Source of the DNA: an uncultured Bacilli bacterium
GTDB taxonomy: Bacteria > Bacillota_I > Bacilli_A > RF39 > UBA660
Length of the DNA: 25,048 nt
Assembly: GCA_947624855.1 (NCBI GenBank)
Contig: CANQMC010000005.1
Coordinates: forward strand, 1-25,048
Direction: 5' to 3'
Part shown: in pieces, positions 7,532 through 15,485 of the stretch
How positions within the stretch are numbered: position 1 is the stretch's first letter
How the letters are laid out: every line of letters starts with the position of its first letter
Translations under genes and position numbers: made by a program
The notes under the pieces: generated by a model
Told to the model about the DNA's origin: nothing
Seen by the model: only the letters and a program-made list of their open reading frames with translations
Databases searched by the model: none

Positions 7532-8315
7532 TGATATCACCCATTTGGATTTCAACTTTTTCATTATTAACCAAAACTTTGTATGTTCTATTTAATATAT
7601 CTTTACTGATTACAGGGCCTGTTCCAGCTTCGATAGTTACTTCTTCACCTATTTCAGGCATATTTTCTCCACATTTTATGTATTCTTCGTCTTCATATGT
7701 TAAACAACATAATAAACGACCACATAAACCATTAATTTTAGAAGGATTTAAAGCTAAACCTTGATTTTTAGCCATATTCATAGAAACAGAATCAATATGA
7801 TTTAAAAAACGAGCACAACAAATTTTATTGCCACATACTCCTATGCCTCCGATTTCTCTAGCTTTATCTCGGGCTCCAATTTGTCTTAATTCAATTCTGG
7901 TACGATATATTGCGGCTAATTTTTTAGCTAATTCACGGAAATCAATACGTTCATCAGCAAGAAAATTAAAAATTAATTGTTTACGATCAAAAGTAAAATT
8001 AGCATTTATGACTTTCATATCTAATTCTAATTCTTTTACTAGTTTGCGGCAATCTTTTAAAGCTTTATCTCCATCTCTTAAATTTTTTAAATATTGATCA
8101 TAATCATTTTTGGTGGCGATACGAATAATATCTTTTAGTTCAGTAATATCTTCTTGATATTCAGGAAGATAACTTACTACTTTTCCAAATTGTTCTCCTT
8201 TTTCGGTTTCTGTTATTACAGTAACATTTATAGGACATTTAATAGCACTTTTAAAGTTATATATTTTTCCATTATCTTTAAAATTAACTCCATAAACATA
8301 ATAATTATTATTCAT
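7512..8315 (-). CDS. ricT: PSP1-domain protein RicT (YaaT), RicAFT complex subunit
   Basis: The 267-residue protein matches YaaT/RicT of Bacillus (275 residues), which with RicA and RicF forms an iron-sulfur complex. That complex promotes mRNA maturation with RNase Y and affects Spo0A phosphorylation, sporulation, competence and biofilms. The PSP1 domain fills the central part. Clustered cysteines at 161, 166, 167, 198, 203, 204 and 215 (CGNKICCARF and GLCGRLLCC) are the expected cluster ligands. The ATG at 8315 has GAGAGGT upstream and overlaps the end of holB by 8 bases. The holB-ricT neighbourhood is conserved in Bacillus. Confidence 0.93.
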   Translation of the reverse strand: MNNNYYVYGVNFKDNGKIYNFKSAIKCPINVTVITETEKGEQFGKVVSYLPEYQEDITELKDIIRIATKNDYDQYLKNLRDGDKALKDCRKLVKELELDMKVINANFTFDRKQLIFNFLADERIDFRELAKKLAAIYRTRIELRQIGARDKAREIGGIGVCGNKICCARFLNHIDSVSMNMAKNQGLALNPSKINGLCGRLLCCLTYEDEEYIKCGENMPEIGEEVTIEAGTGPVISKDILNRTYKVLVNNEKVEIQMGDINECSIK

Positions 8316-9171
8316 ATATACCTCTCATTTCTAGGACTAATGCATCTAAAATAAGTTCCATACTTACATTATAACTCATATTTGTTAAATATTTATTAAT
8401 TATTTGTAATTTTTTATTAATTATTGGCAATTTATCTGATATTTGATAAATATTTAAGATATCTTTATTGTATTCTCTTCCTATTAATTTTAAAAAATTA
8501 TGATAATATAATTCAAAAATTAGTTTTAAAATATTTTCAATATCTTTCCGTTCGGGAAACTCTGTTAATATTAAATTTTTATTATTTAAGTTATAATTAT
8601 TTTTTATTTCATTTAAAAATTTAGGAATTATATTTTGATATTTTTGATATGTTTCTTTATCGATATTTAAAGAATCTAAAATACTTTTATTTTCATAATT
8701 TATTGTTAATGATTGACAACGACTTTTAATTGTATCTATCATTATATCTTTATTATTAGTAAGGAAAAAGCCTATAATTCCAGGATGTGGTTCTTCGATA
8801 AATTTTAACATCGAATTAGCACTGCTGGCATTTAGTTTATCCGCATTTTTTATAATATAAGTATTAAAACGACTATAAATGGGAATTGTTTCAAAAGAAT
8901 TTTTTAATTCTTCAATTTGACTTTTTTTAATGCTTGTCCCATCAGGTTCGATAATTTTAATACTTGGTAAATTTTCTTTAGTAATTAAATTACATAAGTT
9001 ACATTTATGGCAAGATTTTTGGTGTTCTTCAGGACAATTTATAATTTTTAAAAGTTCTTTTAGATCTTTTAAGGCTAATTCTATATTATTTGTTTCAATT
9101 AAATAAGCGTGAGCTAGTTTATCCTCACGATATTTTAAAACTATATTATTTAATACTTTGTTGTCATGCAA
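8308..9171 (-). CDS. holB: DNA polymerase III delta-prime subunit
   Basis: The delta-prime subunit is a structural part of the clamp loader that places DnaN rings on DNA. The protein is AAA+-like without a Walker A motif, as usual for delta-prime. A zinc module uses Cys46, 54, 57 and 60 (CHKCNLC). The SRC sensor sequence occurs in IKSRCQSL. I chose TTG at 9171 (start MHDNKVLNNIVLKYREDKLAHAYL) because AGGTGG lies five bases before it; a GTG at 9180 would add three residues but has no ribosome site. The gene follows bofA closely and overlaps ricT. Confidence 0.92.
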   Translation of the reverse strand: MHDNKVLNNIVLKYREDKLAHAYLIETNNIELALKDLKELLKIINCPEEHQKSCHKCNLCNLITKENLPSIKIIEPDGTSIKKSQIEELKNSFETIPIYSRFNTYIIKNADKLNASSANSMLKFIEEPHPGIIGFFLTNNKDIMIDTIKSRCQSLTINYENKSILDSLNIDKETYQKYQNIIPKFLNEIKNNYNLNNKNLILTEFPERKDIENILKLIFELYYHNFLKLIGREYNKDILNIYQISDKLPIINKKLQIINKYLTNMSYNVSMELILDALVLEMRGIYE

Positions 9172-9183
9172 TATTACCACCTA

Positions 9184-9369
9184 CTAAATTATAAAATATG
9201 TTACTACCAATCCTAAAATTCCAGGAACACCTAATATTGAAACAAATATTAAGGTTATAATGTTAATAGGTATAAAAATATCAACCGCGGTTAATATAAA
9301 ATTTAAACCATATAACATTGCAAAGGCAATACATACTTTTTTAATTATTTTTATTATTTTCTTTGCCAT
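9184..9369 (-). CDS. bofA: BofA family protein (pro-sigma-K processing inhibitor-like)
   Basis: This is a 61-residue protein with two hydrophobic segments (about 10-32 and 36-60). The ending with INIITLIFVSILGVPGILGLVV resembles the conserved PVTALxxGxLGIPG region of BofA. In Bacillus BofA sits in the mother-cell membrane around the forespore and holds back SpoIVFB, the protease that activates sigma-K. The recR-bofA order is the same as in Bacillus. The ATG at 9369 is preceded by GTGAT; a GTG nine bases upstream is possible. The function is inferred from family and location; the protein is short and low in complexity. Confidence 0.75.
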   Translation of the reverse strand: MAKKIIKIIKKVCIAFAMLYGLNFILTAVDIFIPINIITLIFVSILGVPGILGLVVTYFII

Positions 9370-9405
9370 ATTTATCACATTAAATTATATGATAATTTTG
9401 GGTTT

Positions 9406-10008
9406 TTATTCGGATATTTTTTTACGATCTTCTAAAGCTTTATCAAGAGTTACATTATCTAAGTAATCTAATTCGGCACCAATAGGAATACCATATGATA
9501 ATCGAGATATAACTACATTTTTATTTTCAAGTATTTTTTTAATGTATAAAGTAGTTGCTTCGCCTTCTATCGTGGGTTTTAAGGCTAGGATTATCTCAGG
9601 ATTAGTTAATTTATTTAAGCGATTTATTAATGAAGCTAAATTGATATCTTCTGGGCCTATGTCATCGACTGGAGAAATTAAGCCATTTAAAACATGATAT
9701 GTACCATTAAAATTACCAGATTTTTCAAATGCAATGATATTTTTATAATCTTCAACAATACAGATAAGATTTTTGTTTCGATTTTTATCACTACAAATAT
9801 TACAAATATCTTTATCAGTTAAATGACCACATATAGAACAACGTGTTAAATTTTGTTTGGCAGATTTTAATATATCACTTAATTCATTTATTTCTTCATT
9901 ACTAAATTCAATGGTAGCCATAGCTAATCTTTCGGCACTTTTTTCACCAATTCCGGGTAATTTTTGATAATAATTAATTAAATTTTCTAAATCTTTAGGA
10001 TAATGCAT
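9406..10008 (-). CDS. recR: Recombination mediator RecR
   Basis: RecR works with RecF and RecO to load RecA at gapped DNA. The 200-residue protein shows the helix-hairpin-helix LPGIGEKSAERLA (17-29), a four-cysteine zinc finger (57, 60, 69, 72) and a TOPRIM domain starting at ICIVEDYKN (82-90). Its length is typical. The ATG overlaps the TAA of ybaB as TAATG, so the two are translationally coupled, in the conserved dnaX-ybaB-recR order. Confidence 0.97.
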   Translation of the reverse strand: MHYPKDLENLINYYQKLPGIGEKSAERLAMATIEFSNEEINELSDILKSAKQNLTRCSICGHLTDKDICNICSDKNRNKNLICIVEDYKNIIAFEKSGNFNGTYHVLNGLISPVDDIGPEDINLASLINRLNKLTNPEIILALKPTIEGEATTLYIKKILENKNVVISRLSYGIPIGAELDYLDNVTLDKALEDRKKISE

Positions 10009-10307
10009 TAAAATAAACCGCCTAATCCTGCTCCGTAAGATCCAAGTTTGCTTTCTATTTCTTCATCTACTTTTTTGGTAGCATTATTTAAAGCAATTTT
10101 TATCATATCTTCAAGCATCTCTTTATCATCATTTTCAATTATTCCTTCATATGTTATAGTTACTTTTTGAAGTTCTTTTTTACCATTTATTTTTACAGTT
10201 ACCCATTCGGAAGTACCTTCAAATATAGTATTATCAATTTCTTCTTTCTTTTTAGTTATTTCTTTTTGCATTTTTTGAGCTTGAAACATTAAATTTTGCA
10301 TATTCAT
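10008..10307 (-). CDS. ybaB: YbaB/EbfC family nucleoid-associated protein
   Basis: This is a 99-residue protein with the family's N-terminal helix (MNMQNLMFQAQKMQKEI), central beta strands (VTVKINGKKELQKVTI) and a glycine-rich end. Family members form dimers that bind DNA and are almost always encoded between dnaX and recR, as here (yaaK in Bacillus). The ATG at 10307 follows AAGGAA at a normal distance. The gap to dnaX is 16 bases, indicating one operon. Confidence 0.95.
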   Translation of the reverse strand: MNMQNLMFQAQKMQKEITKKKEEIDNTIFEGTSEWVTVKINGKKELQKVTITYEGIIENDDKEMLEDMIKIALNNATKKVDEEIESKLGSYGAGLGGLF

Positions 10308-10323
10308 TTTTCATTCCTTCTTT

Positions 10324-11922
10324 CTATTCAATTTCAATTTTGGTATTTTGAAATATATCGTTTGCTATTTCTTCAATTGGAGATGTTTTTTCTTTTACTT
10401 TTGAGGTTGTATTTTTTGGTGGTTCTTCAATTAAAGTGTATGCTATTTTATTTTTTAAATTATTAATGTATTTTTGTCTTTCTAATTCCCAATTAGAATT
10501 GGTAAGAGCAATAAATTTATAATTGCTTGAAAATTTATCATTATATAAATCTGCTATTGAATCTAAGTTTTCATTAATTAGTTTTACTGTTCCTTCAATT
10601 TGGTTAGTTAAAATAATTATATTATCACTAGCGGCTACAATAGTACTATCAATTAATAAATTTAGTATTGTGTTATTTTTAATAGTACCAATAAATTCAG
10701 ACCAATTATTTTTAACTGTTTGTAAATATTCTTTTTTAGCATTAACAAAACAATTATTTATTCTTATTTTAATTAATTCATTTATTTCCTCAGTATTTTT
10801 AAGGTTTGTTTTTGGTGGTATTGGGATTTCTTTTGGTTTGTCTTCTTTCTTTTCTTCTTTAATTTCATTTTTTGGCTCCTCTTTAAGAGGTTTATTTTCA
10901 TTATTATTAAAATACTTTAATAAGGTTATTTCTATTAACATATAGGGATCAATATTAATATTTACATAATTAGATATTTTGGCTAATTCAAAAGCCATTT
11001 CTTTTAAAATTTGATAATCAAAGCCTTGATAATTATTATTTTTTTTACTGGCAATTGCCTCTGTTTCAATTTTTTCAAGTAATTTTTTGATTAATATTTT
11101 ATAATCAATAGCTAGATTTTTAAATTTTTGCATCATATCTAAATAGTTATCCACATTGTTATTTAAAATATAAGTATATAAATCATTTATTTGTTTTTGA
11201 GATACTGAACCAAAATGACTAATTACATCATTTATAGTTATTTTATTTTGACTTCCCGATAATTGATCTAAAATGCTTAAAGCATCACGCATTCCTCCAT
11301 CACTAATTAAAGCAATTTCTGCTAAAGCTTCATCTTCTATAGCAATCTTTTCTATTCCTGTTATTACTTTTAATCTTTCTACAATAGCTTCTTTAGATAT
11401 TTTACGAAAATCAAATCGTTGACATCGCGATAAAATAGTTATAGGAACAGCTTCAATATTGGTGGTGGCTAATATAAATACAACATTTTTAGGTGGTTCT
11501 TCTAAAGTTAAAAGCAAAGCATTAAAAGCACTTGCGCTTAACATATGAACTTCATCTATAATATATACTTTATATTTAGAATAAGCTGGAGCTAATTTAA
11601 TATTATTAATTAATTCTCTTATTTCATCAACACCATTATTAGAAGCAGCATCTATTTCAATTATATCAGTATTTTCAATATTGGTACATACTTCACATTC
11701 ATTACATGGACCATTTTCATTTGGATTTAAACAATTAATAGCGCGAGCAAATACTTTAGCTGTACTTGTTTTTCCAGTTCCTCTTGGACCAGAAAAAATA
11801 TAAGCATGTGATATTTTGTGATTATTAATTGAATTCTTTAAAATGGATACCATATAATCTTGACCAATTATATTACTAAAATCTTTGGGTCGATATTTAC
11901 GATAAAGCACTTTGTAGTCCAT
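10324..11922 (-). CDS. dnaX: DNA polymerase III subunit tau (clamp-loader ATPase)
   Basis: DnaX is the ATPase of the clamp loader and ties the loader to the polymerases. The 532-residue protein has Walker A GPRGTGKT (45-52), a zinc module (Cys64, 73, 76, 79), Walker B IIDEVH (121-126) and the SRC sensor (165-167). A charged Lys/Glu/Pro linker (about 340-375) leads to the tau-specific C-terminal domain. I saw no slippery site for a gamma product. AAGGTGAT precedes the ATG. A TATAAT (11939-11944) just upstream could be a -10 element, but the matching -35 is poor. A consensus DnaA box lies inside the gene at 11147-11155. Confidence 0.97.
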   Translation of the reverse strand: MDYKVLYRKYRPKDFSNIIGQDYMVSILKNSINNHKISHAYIFSGPRGTGKTSTAKVFARAINCLNPNENGPCNECEVCTNIENTDIIEIDAASNNGVDEIRELINNIKLAPAYSKYKVYIIDEVHMLSASAFNALLLTLEEPPKNVVFILATTNIEAVPITILSRCQRFDFRKISKEAIVERLKVITGIEKIAIEDEALAEIALISDGGMRDALSILDQLSGSQNKITINDVISHFGSVSQKQINDLYTYILNNNVDNYLDMMQKFKNLAIDYKILIKKLLEKIETEAIASKKNNNYQGFDYQILKEMAFELAKISNYVNINIDPYMLIEITLLKYFNNNENKPLKEEPKNEIKEEKKEDKPKEIPIPPKTNLKNTEEINELIKIRINNCFVNAKKEYLQTVKNNWSEFIGTIKNNTILNLLIDSTIVAASDNIIILTNQIEGTVKLINENLDSIADLYNDKFSSNYKFIALTNSNWELERQKYINNLKNKIAYTLIEEPPKNTTSKVKEKTSPIEEIANDIFQNTKIEIE

Positions 11923-11972
11923 TTATATCACCTTTTTAATTATAACATGGAAATATTAAAACATAAAGAAAA

Positions 11973-12401
11973 TTATTTACTTTTTTGCCTTTTCTTTTGA
12001 AAAAAGTCTTTTAAATATTTAGAATATTGTTCTTCTAGCGTACATATGTTTGTTTTTGTTATATTTGTTTTATAATATTCTTTTTTAGACTCATCTTTAT
12101 CTAATAAATAATAAACATTTTTAATTTGAGATTGCCTAATAATTGATTCACACATATTACAAGGTTTTAAAGTTACATAAAGATCACATTCATTAAGATG
12201 CCATGTTTTTAATTTTTTACTTGCTTTTTTTATTACTAAAATTTCACAATGGTTTAAAATGTTAGATGTTTTTTGACGAGTATTATAAGCTTTTGCTATG
12301 ATTTTATCATTTTTTACAAGTAGGGCACTTACTGGAACTTCATTTTTCTTTTTGGCTATTTCGGCCAATTTAAAAAGTTCTATAAAATATTTTTCTTGCA
12401 T
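11973..12401 (-). CDS. tadA: tRNA-specific adenosine deaminase
   Basis: TadA converts adenosine 34 of tRNA-Arg(ACG) to inosine. The 142-residue protein has the cytidine/adenosine deaminase zinc site: His51-x-Glu53 and P80-C81-x-x-C84. The first motif reads HCE rather than the usual HAE; the zinc-ligand histidine and proton-shuttling glutamate are kept. The ATG at 12401 has a strong GGAGG; the frame extends to 12431, but that part lies in the SRP RNA. The tadA-SRP RNA-dnaX neighbourhood matches Bacillus, except that the SRP RNA here precedes tadA. Transcription beyond the RNA's terminator must supply tadA. Confidence 0.9.
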   Translation of the reverse strand: MQEKYFIELFKLAEIAKKKNEVPVSALLVKNDKIIAKAYNTRQKTSNILNHCEILVIKKASKKLKTWHLNECDLYVTLKPCNMCESIIRQSQIKNVYYLLDKDESKKEYYKTNITKTNICTLEEQYSKYLKDFFQKKRQKSK

Positions 12402-12413
12402 AAAAACCTCCAT

Positions 12414-12493
12414 AAAAAAATGTGCACACAAATAGGGATTGATGTGGCTGCTACTTTCCAGTTCTGACCAGGTTACAATATATTTGTTGCACG
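12414..12493 (-). ncRNA. ffs: Signal recognition particle RNA, short bacterial type
   Basis: The minus strand contains ACCTGGTCAGAACTGG followed by AAAGTAGCAGCC, the conserved domain IV core of SRP RNA that binds Ffh. The 5' GTGCAACAAATA pairs with the 3' TATTTGTGTGCAC to close a single long hairpin of about 73 bases, followed by seven T residues (12414-12420). The closing stem therefore also acts as terminator. It is the short, 4.5S-like form, without the Alu domain of Bacillus scRNA. Its T-run ends just before the tadA ribosome site. Confidence 0.93.
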
Positions 12494-12498
12494 TATTT

Positions 12499-12527
12499 AA
12501 TTTACCACATTTTTAATGATTTTGCAA
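12499..12527 (-). promoter_or_regulatory. Promoter of the SRP RNA
   Basis: On the minus strand TTGCAA (12522-12527), a 17-base spacer and TAAATT (12499-12504) precede the predicted RNA 5' end by about six bases. The nearest parS site ends the upstream side, only five bases from the -35. Confidence 0.65.
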
Positions 12528-12532
12528 GTATA

Positions 12533-12548
12533 TGTTTCACGTGAAACA
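12533..12548. promoter_or_regulatory. parS site 1
   Basis: TGTTTCACGTGAAACA is identical to the consensus parS sequence bound by ParB/Spo0J. ParB loaded here spreads as a CTP clamp and recruits SMC to organise and separate the new origins. The palindrome extends to 20 bp (12531-12550). Confidence 0.95.
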
Positions 12549-12610
12549 TATAAATTTACACTTTTTTAGCATTTTTATTTAATTTTCTTAAAATAAATGC
12601 TATTTTACAA

Positions 12611-12626
12611 TGTTTCACGTGAAACA
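12611..12626. promoter_or_regulatory. parS site 2
   Basis: This is an exact TGTTTCACGTGAAACA, extended to a 24-bp palindrome (12607-12630). It lies 78 bases from site 1, in the gene-free stretch between the SRP RNA and gyrA. Confidence 0.95.
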
Positions 12627-12819
12627 TTGTTAGTAATTTTTTTGCTTTTTTAAACATTTTAAATTTAATTTAAAACATATTATAAATTACAATTCTATTT
12701 TTTTAAAATTTTATTTTTAATTATTTAATATAAAAAAAATAAATATTTAATAAATAAATTATTTTAATTTTTATTTTAATAATCTATTTATAATATTTAT
12801 TAATAAATTTTTTATTCAA

Positions 12820-12835
12820 TGTTTCACGTGAAACA
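12820..12835. promoter_or_regulatory. parS site 3
   Basis: This is an exact TGTTTCACGTGAAACA with the same flanking CAA/TTG extension as site 2. The intervening 12631-12819 is almost pure A/T and shows nothing else recognisable. Confidence 0.95.
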
Positions 12836-12910
12836 TTGTTAATAACTTTGATGTTTTCAACATTTTTAAAATGTAATTTTATTTTTTTGAACTTATTTTG
12901 AGAAATCTGA

Positions 12911-12926
12911 TGTTTCACGTGAAACC
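12911..12926. promoter_or_regulatory. parS site 4 (one mismatch)
   Basis: TGTTTCACGTGAAACC matches parS at 15 of 16 positions; the last base is C instead of A. It is probably still bound, perhaps less tightly. Confidence 0.85.
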
Positions 12927-12953
12927 TTTTGTAATTTTCCAATATTTTTAAAG

Positions 12954-12962
12954 TTATCCACA
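12954..12962 (+). promoter_or_regulatory. Consensus DnaA box beside the parS cluster
   Basis: TTATCCACA is the strongest DnaA-binding 9-mer. This one is intergenic, between parS site 4 and the gyrA terminator. Other perfect copies outside oriC lie within dnaX (11147-11155), gyrA (13077-13085) and recF (17693-17701). Confidence 0.6.
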
Positions 12963-13003
12963 TTTATTTTTTAATAGATGTTTTTTGATAATAATATTTA
13001 AGG

Positions 13004-13030
13004 CAAAAAAAATAATGCTTATTCAGCATT
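13004..13030 (-). terminator. Terminator of the recF-gyrB-gyrA operon, overlapping the gyrA stop
   Basis: On the minus strand TAATGCT (ending 13025) and AGCATTA (ending 13013) form a 7-bp stem around GAATA, followed by a run of eight T. The last gyrA codons (AAT GCT GAA TAA) form the left arm and loop, so the stop codon lies within the hairpin. Confidence 0.8.
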
Positions 13031-15475
13031 ACTTTCGATTGGAGTTGATTCTTCTTCAATTGGCTCTTCTTCTTGTTTATCCACAAGACTAATAGTGGTT
13101 ACATATTGATTTTCTTTAAGATTTATTAATCTAACGCCTTGAGTTACACGACCTAAAGTATTTATTTGTTCTAGGCTCATTCGCATAGTAGTTCCTGTAT
13201 TAGTCATAATTACTAGCTCTTTAGTTTCATCGACAACTTTTACACTAGCGATCGGACCATTTTTAGCGGTTATATTTAAGGCTTTGACACCTTTGCTACC
13301 ACGAGATGTTTCTCTAAATTCACTTACAAGTGTCTTTTTTCCATATCCTTTTTCAGTTACTAACAATATTTTATCATTTTCACTTACTACTTCTGCGCAG
13401 ATACATTTGCCTTCGCCAAGATTAATTCCTTTAACGCCACTAGCAGTACGTCCCATATGACGGATATTTGTTTCTTTAAATTTAACCATACGACCTAAAT
13501 CACTACCTAATAATATATAATTATTATCTGATGTCTTTTTAACAGTTATTAATTCATCATTTTCTTTTAAATTAATACTTATTTTGCCAGACGTACGTAT
13601 GTTCTTAAATTCTTCTATTCTTGTTTTTTTAACTATACCTTTTTTGGTTACAAATAGTAAATTTTTAGCTTCATCTTCAGGAGATATACTTATCATTGAG
13701 CTTATTTTTTCATCTTTTTCGATTTGAAGTAAATTAATAATAGGTAATCCTTTAGATTGACGATTAAATTCAGGTATTTCATAACCTTTTAAGCGATATA
13801 CTTTACCTTTATTAGTAAAGAATAATAGATAATCATGAGAAGATAAGTTTATCATTTGTTCAACAAAATCTTCTTCATTGGTAGTCATACCTTTAATACC
13901 CATACCACCGCGTTTTTGAGCTTTAAATGTATCACTTGTAATACGTTTAATATAACCTTTATTAGTTAAAGTAATAAGAATGTTTTCTTCAGGAATTAAT
14001 GATTCATCTTCTATATATTCAATGGCTGTCATATCTATCGTAGTTCTTCGTTTATCACCATATTTATCCTTAATTTCTTGTAATTCTTCTTTAATAATAC
14101 TTAAAACTTTTTCTTCAGAAGCTAAAATTGAACGTAGTTCTTCAATTAATTTTAATAATTCGTTTAATTCGTCTTCAATTTTTCCTCTTTCTAAGCCTGT
14201 TAAACGACGTAAGCGCATTTCTAAGATTGCTTCAGATTGAGCTTCAGAAAGATTAAATTTTGACATTAAACCTTGTTTTGCTTCTTCATCTGATTCTGAT
14301 CCTCTAATAAGTTTTATTACTTCATCAATATGATCTAAAGCTATTTTTAAACCTTCTAAAATATGAACTCTTTTTTCAGCTTTATCTAAATCAAATTGGG
14401 TACGGCGAATAATTACTTCTTTTTGATAATCAATATATTTAGATATTATATCTCTGATTCCTAATGTTTTAGGAACTCCATTGTCTAACATTAAGAAAAT
14501 AATACCATAAGTTGTTTGAAATGCTGTATGTTTATATAATTTATTTAAAATTACTTGAGCATTAGCATCTTTTCTTAAAGTTATAGTTATTTTAATACCA
14601 TTTTTTAAATCACTGTGGTAATCAGTTATTCCATCTAATACTTTATTATGAACAAGTTCCGCTACTTTATTTTTTAATTCTAAAGTATTTACACCATAAG
14701 GAACTTCCGTAATTACTATATATTCTCGACCATTTTTTTCTTCAATTTCGGCTTTTGAACGAATAGTAATGCTTCCACGACCTGTTTCATAGGCTTTTTT
14801 AATACCAGCATTACCTAATATTACACCACCTGTTGGAAAGTCTGGACCTTTAATATATTCCATAAGTCCCGCGGTGTCAATATCAGGATTATCTATATAA
14901 GCAATACAACCATCAATTACTTCGCTTAAATTATGAGGAGGGATATTAGTTGCCATTCCAACGGCGATACCCATAGTTCCATTTACTAAAATATTTGGAA
15001 AGCGAGAAGGTAATACTTCAGGTTCTTTAGTTGTTTCATCATAATTTGGAACAAAATTAACAGTATTTTTATTAATATCTCTTAGTAATTCCATAGAAAT
15101 TTTAGCTAATTTAGCTTCAGTATAACGATAAGCAGCGGCTCCATCACCATCGATATTACCAAAGTTTCCATGGCCATCTACTAGCATATAACGATAACTA
15201 AATGATTGAGCCATACGAACCATTGCTTCATAAATACTGGAATCGCCATGAGGGTGATATTTACCCATAACATCACCAACTATAGTGGCACTTTTACGAT
15301 GTTGTTTATCAGGTGTTAAACTATTTTGAAGCATATCATATAAAATACGACGATGAACTGGTTTTAAGCCGTCTCGTAAATCAGGAATAGCTCGAGATAC
15401 GATAACACTCATGGAATACTCTAAGAATGATTTTTTTATTTCATCAACTATATTATTTTTTTCTAATTTATCCAT
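13019..15475 (-). CDS. gyrA: DNA gyrase subunit A
   Basis: GyrA cuts and rejoins DNA while GyrB supplies ATP, introducing negative supercoils. The 818-residue length is normal. The catalytic tyrosine is Tyr118 in AAAYRYTE. The quinolone region HPHGDSSIYE carries Ser79 and Glu83 (E. coli 83 and 87), with no classic resistance change at these two positions. The GyrA-box QKRGGMG in the C-terminal pinwheel marks a gyrase rather than topoisomerase IV. AGGAGG precedes the ATG, 10 bases after the gyrB stop. The acidic tail is rich in Glu. Confidence 0.98.
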   Translation of the reverse strand: MDKLEKNNIVDEIKKSFLEYSMSVIVSRAIPDLRDGLKPVHRRILYDMLQNSLTPDKQHRKSATIVGDVMGKYHPHGDSSIYEAMVRMAQSFSYRYMLVDGHGNFGNIDGDGAAAYRYTEAKLAKISMELLRDINKNTVNFVPNYDETTKEPEVLPSRFPNILVNGTMGIAVGMATNIPPHNLSEVIDGCIAYIDNPDIDTAGLMEYIKGPDFPTGGVILGNAGIKKAYETGRGSITIRSKAEIEEKNGREYIVITEVPYGVNTLELKNKVAELVHNKVLDGITDYHSDLKNGIKITITLRKDANAQVILNKLYKHTAFQTTYGIIFLMLDNGVPKTLGIRDIISKYIDYQKEVIIRRTQFDLDKAEKRVHILEGLKIALDHIDEVIKLIRGSESDEEAKQGLMSKFNLSEAQSEAILEMRLRRLTGLERGKIEDELNELLKLIEELRSILASEEKVLSIIKEELQEIKDKYGDKRRTTIDMTAIEYIEDESLIPEENILITLTNKGYIKRITSDTFKAQKRGGMGIKGMTTNEEDFVEQMINLSSHDYLLFFTNKGKVYRLKGYEIPEFNRQSKGLPIINLLQIEKDEKISSMISISPEDEAKNLLFVTKKGIVKKTRIEEFKNIRTSGKISINLKENDELITVKKTSDNNYILLGSDLGRMVKFKETNIRHMGRTASGVKGINLGEGKCICAEVVSENDKILLVTEKGYGKKTLVSEFRETSRGSKGVKALNITAKNGPIASVKVVDETKELVIMTNTGTTMRMSLEQINTLGRVTQGVRLINLKENQYVTTISLVDKQEEEPIEEESTPIESNAE

Positions 15476-15485
15476 TTTTTACCTC

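Noticed and set aside
10324..11922. Programmed frameshift in dnaX giving a gamma subunit
   Set aside because: No clear A-rich slippery heptamer with a following stem was seen in the linker region; Bacillus-type DnaX makes tau only.
11939..11967. dnaX promoter with TATAAT at 11939-11944
   Set aside because: The hexamer at the right distance (TTTATG) is a poor -35, and TATAAT-like words are frequent in such AT-rich DNA; noted only within the dnaX entry.
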